DNA from: Andreesenia angusta
GTDB lineage: Bacteria; Bacillota; Clostridia; Tissierellales; Gottschalkiaceae
Reading direction: 5' to 3'
Assembly (NCBI GenBank): GCA_030537835.1
Contig: JAUNVB010000014.1
Location: forward strand, 1 to 42,641
DNA length: 42,641 bases
The translations under genes were made by a program, and so were the position numbers. Under the pieces are notes generated by a model. The model searched no databases. It had not been told where the DNA came from and saw only the letters and a program-made list of their open reading frames with translations. Positions 1 to 6,641 of the stretch are shown here, one piece after another; within the stretch, counting starts at the first letter, position 1, and the number at the start of each line of letters is the position of its first letter.

Positions 1-219
1 TTCTCAATGGAAGACTATCTAGATATCTATATTAAAAATATTGATTTTTCATTGTTCAAAGATGATATAGATATAGAGAAAGCTATAGATATAATAAGAT
101 GGACTATAGATAAATATACAGAGGAGATAAGAAATAATTCGGAATCATTCGTATTAGAAGAATTTGAAGAAGATTTTTGTGGATATCTTGATATATTAAG
201 GAAAAGCTTTTATAAATAA
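1..219 (+). CDS. TetR/AcrR-family regulator, C-terminal end only (cut by window edge)
   Basis: The reading frame is open from base 1, so only about the last 72 residues of a longer protein are present. They form acidic, helical sequence with a pattern I associate with the C-terminal ligand/dimerisation domain of Firmicute TetR regulators (IDIEKAIDIIRWTIDKY, then GYLDILRKSFYK). The DNA-binding helix-turn-helix would lie upstream, outside the window. The stop is 39 bases before the ATC-hydrolase-family gene, so the two are probably co-transcribed and the regulator may control that gene. The family call rests on a short piece. The internal ATG at 7 is not the true start. Confidence 0.65.
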   Translation, partial: FSMEDYLDIYIKNIDFSLFKDDIDIEKAIDIIRWTIDKYTEEIRNNSESFVLEEFEEDFCGYLDILRKSFYK

Positions 220-258
220 AATTATAGATAGATGCATTTCAGAAAGAGGGAGATACTT

Positions 259-972
259 ATGCATGAATACTATAGGAAAAATCAGAAGAAATTATTAAAG
301 ATGATGGATAAGATGCTTTTACCAGTAAAGGATGAAATTGAAGAAATTACTGGAGTAGATGGAAAACAATTTATAGAAGAAGCTAAGAAGATCTATATAA
401 AAAAGTATTTAGAGGAAATGCCTTATATTGGCGGAAAGAAGAATTCGGGGACCACTAATCTAACAAATGCTTGTTTTCTAGTAGCTATGTATGATTTAGG
501 TAGAAATTATGGTATGACTGCTTATCAAGCAGGGGAAATAAGTGTACATTCTTTTGAGAAATACTTTGGGAAATTTTCTAAATGGCTACGTTCTCCGATC
601 CAATGGTTAGCAAGGAAGAATTTAAGTCAGAAATTACTTAAAAAGATGATAAAACAGAGAAAGGAATTTTCAGATAAATACCCCTATGCCTGGGAATCTG
701 AATACAGAGAGCCGAACGAAGAATATACTCACCAGCTTATTGTACATTCATGTGGAATAGAAAAGTTTTTAAGAGATAAAGATGTAGCAGAATTCATACC
801 TTATCTATGTAATTTAGATTATGCTATGTTTAAAGAGTTTGGATTGCCACTTTGTAGAAAGAATACAATAGCATGTGGTGATAAGACATGTGATTTTGTT
901 TTTTCAAGAGATGGAAAAATTCAAGAATCCTGGCCTCCACAGTTTTTAAATGAAGATAATGAATATAAATAG
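259..972 (+). CDS. L-2-amino-thiazoline-4-carboxylic acid hydrolase family protein
   Basis: Encodes 237 residues. The C-terminal half carries the family hallmarks: CNLDYAMFKEFGLPLCRKNT, then ACGDKTCDFVF, with conserved cysteines and a preceding YTHQLIVHSCGIEKFL segment. The characterised member opens a thiazoline ring on the route to L-cysteine, but most Firmicute members next to TetR regulators have no proven substrate, so only the family is certain. The start at 259 is preferred over an upstream ATG at 232 because GAGGGAG sits at a suitable distance before it. No signal peptide or membrane segment is seen, so it is cytosolic. It follows the TetR end closely. Confidence 0.8.
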   Translation: MHEYYRKNQKKLLKMMDKMLLPVKDEIEEITGVDGKQFIEEAKKIYIKKYLEEMPYIGGKKNSGTTNLTNACFLVAMYDLGRNYGMTAYQAGEISVHSFEKYFGKFSKWLRSPIQWLARKNLSQKLLKKMIKQRKEFSDKYPYAWESEYREPNEEYTHQLIVHSCGIEKFLRDKDVAEFIPYLCNLDYAMFKEFGLPLCRKNTIACGDKTCDFVFSRDGKIQESWPPQFLNEDNEYK

Positions 973-1036
973 TAAATTTGAGTTGTAATATTTTGAAAGA
1001 GTAGAAAAAATATCTAATATGATATCAGAATATAGA

Positions 1037-1412
1037 ATGAACCGTCCAATATGTAAAAAGAAGAGGCTATTACTGTAAGAAATTTAGTAATAGAGGGAAG
1101 AGTGTAGAGAGAAGTAGATATTCTCTATATATGAATATAGATTTGCTCTTTAGTCTATTATAATGAAAAGAATATATAGTGATATAAGAGTGTCTATATT
1201 TTTTAAATCTAATGCTAATCCAAAATACATATGCTATTGTAATAAAGTAAGAGAAGAAGATATAGAAGAGGCAATATTGAAAAAATCTGCAAAAGATATG
1301 AAGGGTATTATAAAAATAACCGGAGCTATGAGGAATACAGAGTGACCCATTAAGAAAATGTTATAGAGAGAATATAATAAATAGAATTTTAAAAGAAAAT
1401 AATAAAGTATAA
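1037..1412 (+). pseudogene. Decayed CopZ-N-terminal-domain-type Zn/[2Fe-2S] protein, from a selenoprotein-prone family
   Basis: Pieces of one protein appear in order across frames. MNRPICKKK at 1037 matches a degenerate N-terminal zinc ribbon. AITVRNLV and later ICSLVYYNEKN lie in a second frame. From 1163 the first frame gives SDIRVSIFFKSNANPKYICY, CNKVREEDIEEAI and IKITGAMRNTE, followed by TGA at 1343-1345 where the family has Cys or Sec. A further frame change gives KCYRENIINRIL, ending at 1412. The family, as I remember it, is the CopZ N-terminal-domain/BFD-like [2Fe-2S] group, some members of which contain selenocysteine. Several frameshifts and stops, and no ribosome site before 1163, argue for a dead gene. 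A weak hairpin at 1361-1377, 15 bases after the TGA, could be a relic SECIS. Confidence 0.6.
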
Positions 1413-1458
1413 CAAGAATGCTTTTCATTATGATATACTATAGATATTAATGGTAGCG

Positions 1459-1471
1459 ATTATCAATAATG
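1459..1471. promoter_or_regulatory. Shared 13-mer, copy 1 (possible metal-regulator half site)
   Basis: ATTATCAATAATG lies 18 bases before the methyltransferase start. The same 13-mer recurs at 2344-2356 before sodN. On the opposite strand it begins TGATAAT, the half site of Fur-family 7-1-7 boxes; the second half is poor here. This is an inference from sequence only. Confidence 0.35.
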
Positions 1472-1488
1472 AAAGGTAGGGATATATT

Positions 1489-2232
1489 ATGGAACAAGGA
1501 CATGAATTTTTAGCAAGATTAGGAAAGACAAAGCTTAGACCAGGAGGAATTGATGGAACTAACTGGCTTCTATCACAGGTAGATATAAATGAGGAGACAA
1601 AGATATTAGAAGTAGCTTGCAATAGAGCAGTGAATATGATTGATTGGGCAAAAAAATATAATTGTCATATAGAAGGAATAGATGCTTATGATATAGCGAT
1701 AGAAGATGCAAAAGAGAATATCGAAAAAGAGAATCTAGGAAATCTTCTAAATGTACAAATTGGCAATGCCATGGATTTACCATTCGAAGATGAAACATTC
1801 GATATAGTAATAAACGAAGCTATGTTGACTATGATGAATGATATATCTAAAGAAAAATGCATAAAGGAATATTATAGAGTGCTGAAAAAAGGTGGAAAGC
1901 TTTTAACTCATGATATATGTATAGAAAATATATCTGAGGATTTTCTAAGAGAGATGAGAGCAATACTTAATATACCCGTAGCACCTCTCCCTTTAAAATC
2001 ATGGCTAGAGAAATATGAAAATGCTGGCTTTGAAAAAATAGATTATAAAATAGGTGAACTCAAATTCTTATCAGAAGAAGGATTATTGAGAGATGAAGGA
2101 AAAGAAGGCTTTGAAAGAATCATGGAGAATGCTATGAAGCCAGAAAATATAGAGCGTTTTAGTAAGATGAGAGATTTCTTTGATAAAGATGATTTAGAAT
2201 TTAATTATATTGTAATATCAAGCACTAAGTAA
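1489..2232 (+). CDS. Class I SAM-dependent methyltransferase
   Basis: Encodes 247 residues. The Rossmann-type SAM fold is visible: motif I near residues 39-50 (ILEVACNRAVNMIDWA, unusual in lacking the GxGxG glycines), the acidic end of strand 2 (IEGIDAYD), motif III (IGNAMDLPFEDETFDIVINE), and the later RVLKKGGKLLTHD strand. The pattern resembles methyltransferases that act on small molecules, but no substrate can be read from it. Ribosome site AGGTAGGG precedes the ATG by about 8 bases. It stands between a dead CopZ-like gene and sodN and shares an upstream 13-mer with sodN, so co-regulation with nickel or oxidative-stress genes is possible but unproven. Confidence 0.8.
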   Translation: MEQGHEFLARLGKTKLRPGGIDGTNWLLSQVDINEETKILEVACNRAVNMIDWAKKYNCHIEGIDAYDIAIEDAKENIEKENLGNLLNVQIGNAMDLPFEDETFDIVINEAMLTMMNDISKEKCIKEYYRVLKKGGKLLTHDICIENISEDFLREMRAILNIPVAPLPLKSWLEKYENAGFEKIDYKIGELKFLSEEGLLRDEGKEGFERIMENAMKPENIERFSKMRDFFDKDDLEFNYIVISSTK

Positions 2233-2343
2233 AATCGGTCATATAGGGCCTTATGAAGAGGTATATTGATATAGAGAAGAGAATAATAATATTTTTTCAT
2301 AATAACTAGGAATAACTATGGAGTTATCATGAATATGTTTATT

Positions 2344-2356
2344 ATTATCAATAATG
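2344..2356. promoter_or_regulatory. Shared 13-mer, copy 2, upstream of sodN (Fur-family-like box)
   Basis: ATTATCAATAATG again, here within TTATTATTATCAATAATGG. Read on the minus strand from 2351, TGATAATAATAAACA matches the TGATAAT-N-ATTATCA box in all of the first half and five of seven bases in the second. It could bind a Fur/Zur/Nur/PerR-type regulator, which would suit a nickel superoxide dismutase gene. No such regulator gene is in the window. Confidence 0.4.
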
Positions 2357-2393
2357 GGTAAAAATAAATGGTAAAGAAATAGGGAGGGATTCT

Positions 2394-2876
2394 ATGAAAA
2401 TAGTTGATAAGATATTAAATATTGAAGAAGTTAATGCACATTGTGATATACCATGTGGTATTTATGATCCAATAGTAGCACAAATAGCAGCAATTACAAC
2501 AGTGAGAATGCTAGATCAGATGAAGGAAACATTAGAATCGGACTCAGATGAGATGGCAAAGAAGAATAAATTTGCCAGATTAGTTGCGGTAAAAGAAGAA
2601 CATGCAGAAAAGGCAAAGCACGAAATCAGAGTTATATGGGGAGATTTTATAAAGCCACCTCATATTGAAAAATACCCTGATATACACAGCTTAGCTCATG
2701 AAATAATGATGATTGGTTCAAAAGTAAAACAAGGTGCTAATCGCGAAGATGCAGAGCAATTTGTAGAAAAGATAAATGAGTTTGCAAAGATTTTCTGGGA
2801 AATAAAGGGAGAAGAAACAGTGGAAAAAGAAGCTCCATATGCTCCTAATTTGAAATTGGTATATAGAAAAGTATAA
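2394..2876 (+). CDS. sodN: Nickel-type superoxide dismutase precursor
   Basis: Encodes 160 residues. After a 15-residue propeptide comes HCDIPCGIYDP, the nickel hook of NiSOD; His16, Cys17 and Cys21 become the Ni ligands once the leader is removed. The rest matches the four-helix-bundle family, including KPPHIEKYPD and KIFWEIKG near the end. About 20 residues extend past the usual C-terminus. The enzyme dismutates superoxide to oxygen and peroxide; it lacks a signal peptide and should be cytosolic. GGGAGG precedes the ATG. The next gene overlaps by one base and encodes its processing protease. NiSOD is best known from Streptomyces and marine bacteria, so its presence in a low-GC anaerobe is notable. 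Confidence 0.95.
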   Translation: MKIVDKILNIEEVNAHCDIPCGIYDPIVAQIAAITTVRMLDQMKETLESDSDEMAKKNKFARLVAVKEEHAEKAKHEIRVIWGDFIKPPHIEKYPDIHSLAHEIMMIGSKVKQGANREDAEQFVEKINEFAKIFWEIKGEETVEKEAPYAPNLKLVYRKV

Positions 2877-3163
2877 TGTATAAGATCTATAAAATAAGAG
2901 GAGCCAGTATGGCTCCTCTTTATTATGAAGGCGATTATATATTATGTAAAAAAGTCAAAGATAGAAAAAAATTAAAAACAGGAGATATAGTAATAGCTAG
3001 GACTAAATCATATGGGAATATAATAAAAGAAATTTCAGAAATAAAAGAAGACGGAATAAGACTTAAAGGAACTAATATTCAAAGCATAAGCACAGAAGAG
3101 ATGGGAACTATACCATTCGATAGAATCTTATTTAAAGTTATTTTTAATTTCAGCAAAAGATAG
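2876..3163 (+). CDS. sodX: Nickel-type superoxide dismutase maturation protease (S26 family)
   Basis: Encodes 95 residues of the signal-peptidase-like S26 fold. The catalytic serine is in GASMAPLYYEGDY (Ser11) and the general-base lysine is in YGNIIKEISE (about Lys59). It has no membrane anchor, unlike true signal peptidases. The known role of SodX is to trim the NiSOD leader so that the N-terminal His is exposed for nickel binding. The start ATG overlaps the sodN stop by one base, implying translational coupling. The codons for the catalytic motif also form a perfect 10-bp terminator-like hairpin (see 2896-2920). A strong terminator follows. Confidence 0.93.
   Translation: MYKIYKIRGASMAPLYYEGDYILCKKVKDRKKLKTGDIVIARTKSYGNIIKEISEIKEDGIRLKGTNIQSISTEEMGTIPFDRILFKVIFNFSKR
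2896..2920 (+). other. Terminator-like hairpin inside the start of sodX
   Basis: AAGAGGAGCC (2896-2905), a five-base loop and GGCTCCTCTT (2911-2920) form a perfect 10-bp stem, followed by TATTATG. It sits seven codons into sodX and could attenuate or stabilise the sodN transcript so that less protease than enzyme is made. The structure is seen; the function is inferred. Confidence 0.5.
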
Positions 3164-3187
3164 AGATTATAATCTCTATCTTTTTTT
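3159..3187 (+). terminator. Intrinsic terminator after sodNX
   Basis: GATAGAGATT, two bases, AATCTCTATC, then seven T. It overlaps the sodX stop and the 3' end of the AraC remnant on the other strand. Confidence 0.85.
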
Positions 3188-3571
3188 CACAGATCTATAA
3201 TCCTTAGGAAGAATATTAGTGTATTTTTTAAATTGATTAGTAAAACTACTAGAGCTCTTATACCCTAATATATCAGCAATTTCTGAAATCATGTAATCGC
3301 TATTTAAGAGTAGATAACAAGCTCTATCCATTTTTCTATTGAATATGTAATTCGATAGAGAGACTTTCGTTATCGATTTAAAAACGTATTTAAATTTAGA
3401 CGGACTCATAAAAGTTTTTTCAGCTAGTTTATTTAGATATAAACTCTTATCTAAATTATCATTAATAAAATCCAATACTTTCAGAATATTATTATAATCA
3501 TTCGATGAAATATAGATATCATTTCTTTCGAAATATTCAGACTTTTGAAGTAGAATTGCAACTGCCTCATC
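3176..3571 (-). pseudogene. AraC-family regulator, C-terminal remnant
   Basis: The minus-strand frame is open from an in-frame TAG at 3574-3572 to the stop at 3176. It encodes only the AraC DNA-binding domain: FINDNLDKSLYLNKLAEKTF, FKYVFKSITKVSLSNYIFNR, KMDRACYLLL, then ISEIADILGYKSSSSFTNQF. Both helix-turn-helix units are intact, but the N-terminal ligand domain is missing and there is no ATG or ribosome site; a TTG at 3475 is the only formal start. Immediately beyond the break, on the other strand, is a piece of an ABC exporter. AraC regulators often sit next to such exporters, so this looks like the end of a deleted efflux locus. Residual DNA binding cannot be excluded. Confidence 0.7.
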
Positions 3572-3574
3572 CTA

Positions 3575-3807
3575 GCCGAATATTTTACATTAGAAAAGCA
3601 GATAGATTATCCAAAAGCCTTTTTATTATTAATAGCGTCTATAAGTTTATTTGCAGCTGTAGAAGCTATGGGGGTATTTACTATTTTTAGCAAGATGACA
3701 GAGAAATCGTTAGAGAGAATGGAAGAAATAGATAATATAACAAAGATGAGAAAATTATCTGGCTTAGAGAGATTAGAAAAATTTGAAATGGAAGGTATAG
3801 TTATCAT
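3575..3807 (+). pseudogene. ABC multidrug-type exporter, internal remnant
   Basis: One plus-strand frame reads YFTLEKQIDYPKAFLLLIAS, ISLFAAVEAMGVFTIFSKMT, then EKSLERMEEIDNI, closely matching the last transmembrane helix and linker before the ATPase domain of ABC exporters (the family has a ...SLxRIxEI... helix at this spot). No start, no Walker motifs and no ATPase domain follow. It abuts the 3' end of the ImmA gene. With the AraC remnant on the opposite strand it marks a deletion scar. Confidence 0.5.
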
Positions 3808-3810
3808 GCA

Positions 3811-4341
3811 CTATTTCCTCCCGTCGATATCCCTAAAGAAATTCCTATCTCCATATTCCTGTAGATTCAATTTATATCCTTGTCTTTGCATCTCATTCAA
3901 TTTTATAATAAGCAAATTAAGATTGACATTACAAGCTCTTGCCATCTGTTCATAGTTGTATTCTCGTTTTGCAAGCTCATCTATCTCATTTTCATCTAGA
4001 AGAAGATGAGCTGCAAATATATTAGCCTCCATTTCCATTTCAGAATTTATATCTAATAGAGTGTATTCAATTAATTCATTTTTACTAGCAATCTCCCTAT
4101 GGTAGAGGTCATGGCCTAATTCATGTGCTAGAACCATTCTAAGCATTTTTTCATCGATATTTGGATTATAGAATACGAAGCGATTCCTCATTATGATCTT
4201 ATACATACCGAGTAATTTAGTATTTCTTTTAAAAGGCATTAATATAATATTTCTTTCAATTAAGATTTTTTTAGGATCTCTAGTCTCATGCAGATCTATT
4301 AAATCAAAAACATCGTTTCTTATCTTATCATAAAAAGACAT
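3811..4341 (-). CDS. ImmA/IrrE-family zinc metallopeptidase
   Basis: Encodes 176 residues. The zinc site is AHELGHDLYHRE (HExxH), followed by EMEANIFAAHLLLDENEI, which supplies the third ligand. The IrrE/ImmA family cleaves or inactivates partner XRE repressors in mobile elements and stress circuits. The C-terminal part has a YNYEQMARACNVNLNLLIIK helix-turn-helix-like segment typical of the family. It lies 12 bases downstream of the XRE repressor in the same direction, so the two form an operon and a cleaver-repressor pair. By analogy with ImmR/ImmA it would relieve repression of the divergent polymerase gene. Confidence 0.88.
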   Translation of the reverse strand: MSFYDKIRNDVFDLIDLHETRDPKKILIERNIILMPFKRNTKLLGMYKIIMRNRFVFYNPNIDEKMLRMVLAHELGHDLYHREIASKNELIEYTLLDINSEMEMEANIFAAHLLLDENEIDELAKREYNYEQMARACNVNLNLLIIKLNEMQRQGYKLNLQEYGDRNFFRDIDGRK

Positions 4342-4353
4342 AGAATCACCCCT

Positions 4354-4764
4354 TTATTCATCTTCACTGTATTTCTTAGGAGTATACTTTTTATTATTCA
4401 ATTTCGCCATATAATAAGCTTCCTGAATAGTTTCTAGAACGGCTTTTCTATCCTCCTCATCTAGCTTACCACCAGCAAAAAGACCTGCTAAATCTTCTGC
4501 TAACTCCCTAGCTTCTCTAGCACCTTTAGATCCATATTTTTCTCTAGCTCTTACTATGAACTCCTGATTAGAATCCATAAGATAATCTAAATTGACATCG
4601 AATTTATCCGCTATATTTAAATAAGTTTTTCTATCCCTAGGTAGCCTCTCACCTAATTCATACCCTTTATAAGTTCTAATAGAAACATCTATAAGTTTCG
4701 CAGCTTCAGCCTGGGTGAGATTCTTTTCCTGTCGCAATATTCTTAATTTATTTGCAAAATCCAT
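4354..4764 (-). CDS. XRE-family transcriptional repressor (partner of ImmA)
   Basis: Encodes 136 residues from the ATG at 4764, chosen because GGAGGT (4777-4772 on the minus strand) precedes it by seven bases; an upstream reading to 4848 has no ribosome site and runs through the operators. The N-terminal helix-turn-helix is clear: FANKLRILRQEKNLTQAEAA, LIDVSIRTYKGYELGERLPR and FDVNLDYLMD. The rest is charged helical sequence, perhaps the target of ImmA. It is divergently transcribed from dinB across a 140-base region with paired AGTG-N10-CACT sites, and is the natural candidate to bind them and repress both directions. Confidence 0.88.
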   Translation of the reverse strand: MDFANKLRILRQEKNLTQAEAAKLIDVSIRTYKGYELGERLPRDRKTYLNIADKFDVNLDYLMDSNQEFIVRAREKYGSKGAREARELAEDLAGLFAGGKLDEEDRKAVLETIQEAYYMAKLNNKKYTPKKYSEDE

Positions 4765-4787
4765 ATTCTCTACCTCCAAATAAAATA

Positions 4788-4859
4788 CACTTATAGTGCA
4801 ATATATATCTTGACAAGTGCAAGTAATAACACTATAATTAAAGTGCAACTAATGACACT
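4788..4859. promoter_or_regulatory. Operator cluster between the XRE repressor and dinB
   Basis: Two 18-base sites, AGTGCAAGTAATAACACT (4816-4833) and AGTGCAACTAATGACACT (4842-4859), differ at two positions, are inverted at their ends (AGTG...CACT), and are spaced 26 bases centre to centre. A third related element, CACTTATAGTG followed by CAA, is at 4788-4800. The first 18-mer fills the spacer of the dinB promoter, so binding there would block transcription. Confidence 0.75.
4810..4838 (+). promoter_or_regulatory. Sigma-A promoter of dinB
   Basis: TTGACA (4810-4815), a 17-base spacer and TATAAT (4833-4838) match consensus exactly. The spacer is the repeated operator, so this strong promoter should be tightly repressed by the divergent XRE protein. 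Confidence 0.85.
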
Positions 4860-4904
4860 ATTATAAATAGAAATAGCTAAGAAGTCAATAGGAGAGTGAG
4901 AGTA

Positions 4905-6125
4905 ATGGATAGAATAATCTTACATGTGGATATGAATAATTGCTATGCCTCAATAGAAGCCATATTAAACCCTAAATTAAGAGGATTTCCAATAGCAGTC
5001 TGTGGCTCAGAAGAGGATAGGAGTGGTATAGTACTTGCGAAATCTCAAGAAGCTAAAATTCTTGGAGTTAAAACTGCAGAGACTATATGGGAGGCAAAGA
5101 AAAAATGCCCAGAACTATTAGTCGTTCCACCACATTACGATGAATATATTAAATATTCAAAGCTCGCTAAAAAGCTCTATTATGAATATACGAATCAGGT
5201 AGAGTCATTTGGACTAGACGAATGCTGGTTAGATATTACAAATTCTATAAATCTATTTGGAAATAGTAGAAATATAGCAGAAGATATAAGAGAAAGAATG
5301 AAAAGAGAAATCGGAATAACTGTGAGCATAGGGATTAGCTTTAATAAGGTATTTGCAAAGCTGGGAAGTGATTTAAAAAAGCCAGATGCTATTACAGAAA
5401 TTACGAAAGATAATTATAAAAAAATAGTTTGGAAATTAGAAGTAGATAAGATAATAGGAATAGGAAAAGCGACTAAGAAAAGATTAAATAGTGTAGGTAT
5501 ATTCACCTTAGGAGAGCTTGCTAAATCAGATCCAGGATTTTTAAAGAGAAGATTAGGAATAAATGGAATCTATCTTTGGAACTATGCCAATGGAAGAGAT
5601 TTTAGTCGAGTTATGGATATGAATGATAGAGCTCCGATTAAATCCATAGGTCATAGCATAACTTGTAGAGAAGATTTAATAGATGATATAGAAGTGAGAA
5701 ATGTTTTTCAAGAGCTATCACTAGGCCTTTCAAAAAGGCTAAGAGATAATGATTTAGAAGCAGGAGGAATTAGGATAAGTATAAAGGACAATGAATTAAG
5801 AAGATCTCAATATCAATCTCCCTTACCATATAAGACATTGAGTTCTATTATTATATCTGAGGAAGGATTTAAATTATTTAAGAATATTTATAATTGGAAA
5901 AAACCGATAAGAGCATTAGGAATAAGAGCTATAGATCTAAGAAAAAGAGGAGAGCCTAAGCAGATAAATTTATTTTCAAATTATCATTATATAAGGAATA
6001 AGGAAATAGTAGATAGGACTATATACGATTTAAGAAAGCGATACGGGGAGGAAATTATAAGTTTTGGAAGTCTAATAGGCGATATTAAATTGCCGAAGAA
6101 TAGGAATCATAGGGCCATAATATAA
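4905..6125 (+). CDS. dinB: Y-family DNA polymerase IV
   Basis: Encodes 406 residues. The start at 4905 has AGGAGAG nine bases upstream; an earlier GTG at 4896 abuts the site. Y-family motifs: ILHVDMNNCYASIEAILNP (first catalytic Asp), ESFGLDECWLDIT (second catalytic Asp-Glu), GITVSIGISFNKVFAKLGSD, the HhH thumb region IIGIGKATKKRLNSVGIFTLGE and a little-finger domain to the end. It carries out translesion DNA synthesis. The C-terminus has no clear beta-clamp consensus; QINLFSNYH near residue 362 is the best candidate (QxxLF). Control appears to be by the adjacent XRE/ImmA pair rather than a LexA box, none of which I recognised. Confidence 0.93.
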   Translation: MDRIILHVDMNNCYASIEAILNPKLRGFPIAVCGSEEDRSGIVLAKSQEAKILGVKTAETIWEAKKKCPELLVVPPHYDEYIKYSKLAKKLYYEYTNQVESFGLDECWLDITNSINLFGNSRNIAEDIRERMKREIGITVSIGISFNKVFAKLGSDLKKPDAITEITKDNYKKIVWKLEVDKIIGIGKATKKRLNSVGIFTLGELAKSDPGFLKRRLGINGIYLWNYANGRDFSRVMDMNDRAPIKSIGHSITCREDLIDDIEVRNVFQELSLGLSKRLRDNDLEAGGIRISIKDNELRRSQYQSPLPYKTLSSIIISEEGFKLFKNIYNWKKPIRALGIRAIDLRKRGEPKQINLFSNYHYIRNKEIVDRTIYDLRKRYGEEIISFGSLIGDIKLPKNRNHRAII

Positions 6126-6174
6126 ACTCGTTAAATGTGAATGAAAATATTTTAGAATAAATAATAAAATATGC

Positions 6175-6203
6175 TTGACATCATAAAAAGTTTTTGGTAA
6201 ACT
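6175..6203 (+). promoter_or_regulatory. Promoter of a short transcript
   Basis: TTGACA (6175-6180), a 17-base spacer and TAAACT (6198-6203). Expected start near 6210, about 115 bases before a strong terminator. Confidence 0.6.
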
Positions 6204-6209
6204 ATGATT

Positions 6210-6324
6210 AAAGAATAAGTTCTTTCTTTATATATATTAACTTAACTGAGATAATGTTAGAGAATATAGGGACTGCTGTTGCTAACAGCGGTATAAGAGC
6301 CCCGTCACTATGACGGGGTTTTTT
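6210..6324 (+). ncRNA. Unrecognised small structured RNA with its own promoter and terminator
   Basis: Between a good promoter and a perfect terminator lies about 90 bases with no credible reading frame. It contains the hairpin GCTGTT-GCT-AACAGC flanked by GGGA and GGTATAAGAG, then the terminator. It does not fit the riboswitch consensuses I know (purine, c-di-GMP, fluoride, guanidine, ZTP) and is not 6S, tmRNA or SRP RNA by sequence. It stops before the thrS T-box, so it is either an independent sRNA or a leader attenuator. The boundaries are estimates. Confidence 0.45.
6300..6324 (+). terminator. Strong intrinsic terminator of the small transcript
   Basis: CCCCGTCA, a three-base loop, TGACGGGG, then six T. 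It is the most GC-rich hairpin of its neighbourhood. Confidence 0.85.
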
Positions 6325-6394
6325 ATATTAAAACTGATATGCTATATTGACATTAATCAAGAATGAAGATATAATTTTATATATGAATATAATA

Positions 6395-6625
6395 AAGACT
6401 GTGATGGGAAGAGTAGATAGATCACTTCATTTTAGAGAGAGAGAATCGTGGCTGAAAGTTTTCTCAATGAATATCTATTGAAAACTACCCCGGAGTTTAG
6501 CCTGAAAGGGACATACGTTGATTACGTTATAATCATAGAGCGGAACATTTTTATGTTCTAATTAGGGTGGTACCGTGGGATAACTTTCGCCCCTAGAATA
6601 TCTAGGAGTGAAAGTTTTTTTATTT
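6395..6625 (+). ncRNA. T-box leader of thrS
   Basis: The T-box core AGGGTGGTACCGTGG lies at 6564-6578, followed by a terminator stem (AACTTTC-CCCTAGA pairing with TCTAGGAG-GAAAGTT, then seven T, 6583-6624). Upstream is a stem I region ending CCGGAGTTTAGCCTGAAAGG. By alignment with the ileS leader in this window, the specifier codon is ACT (6485-6487), a threonine codon. Uncharged tRNA-Thr would stabilise the antiterminator and allow thrS transcription. Confidence 0.92.
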
Positions 6626-6641
6626 TGAGGGAGGCATAGAT

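Noticed and set aside
1163-1345. A 60-codon intact small gene, or a functional short selenoprotein ending 12 codons past the TGA stop
   Set aside because: There is no ribosome site, N-terminal family segments are present upstream in other frames with stops, and the C-terminal segment needs a further frameshift. A pseudogene explains it better.
2236-2302. A GyrI/AraC-effector-domain-like scrap (IGHIGPYEEVY) just after the methyltransferase
   Set aside because: Eleven suggestive residues before a stop are too few to support a feature. A BLASTX hit to GyrI-like domains would revive it.
2306-2334. AATAACT...AGTTAT inverted repeat before sodN as a terminator
   Set aside because: It has no T-run and a low-GC stem; it could be incidental in this AT-rich DNA.
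3811-6125. A prophage or integrative element containing XRE, ImmA and dinB
   Set aside because: No integrase, excisionase, attachment repeats, replication or structural genes are present nearby.
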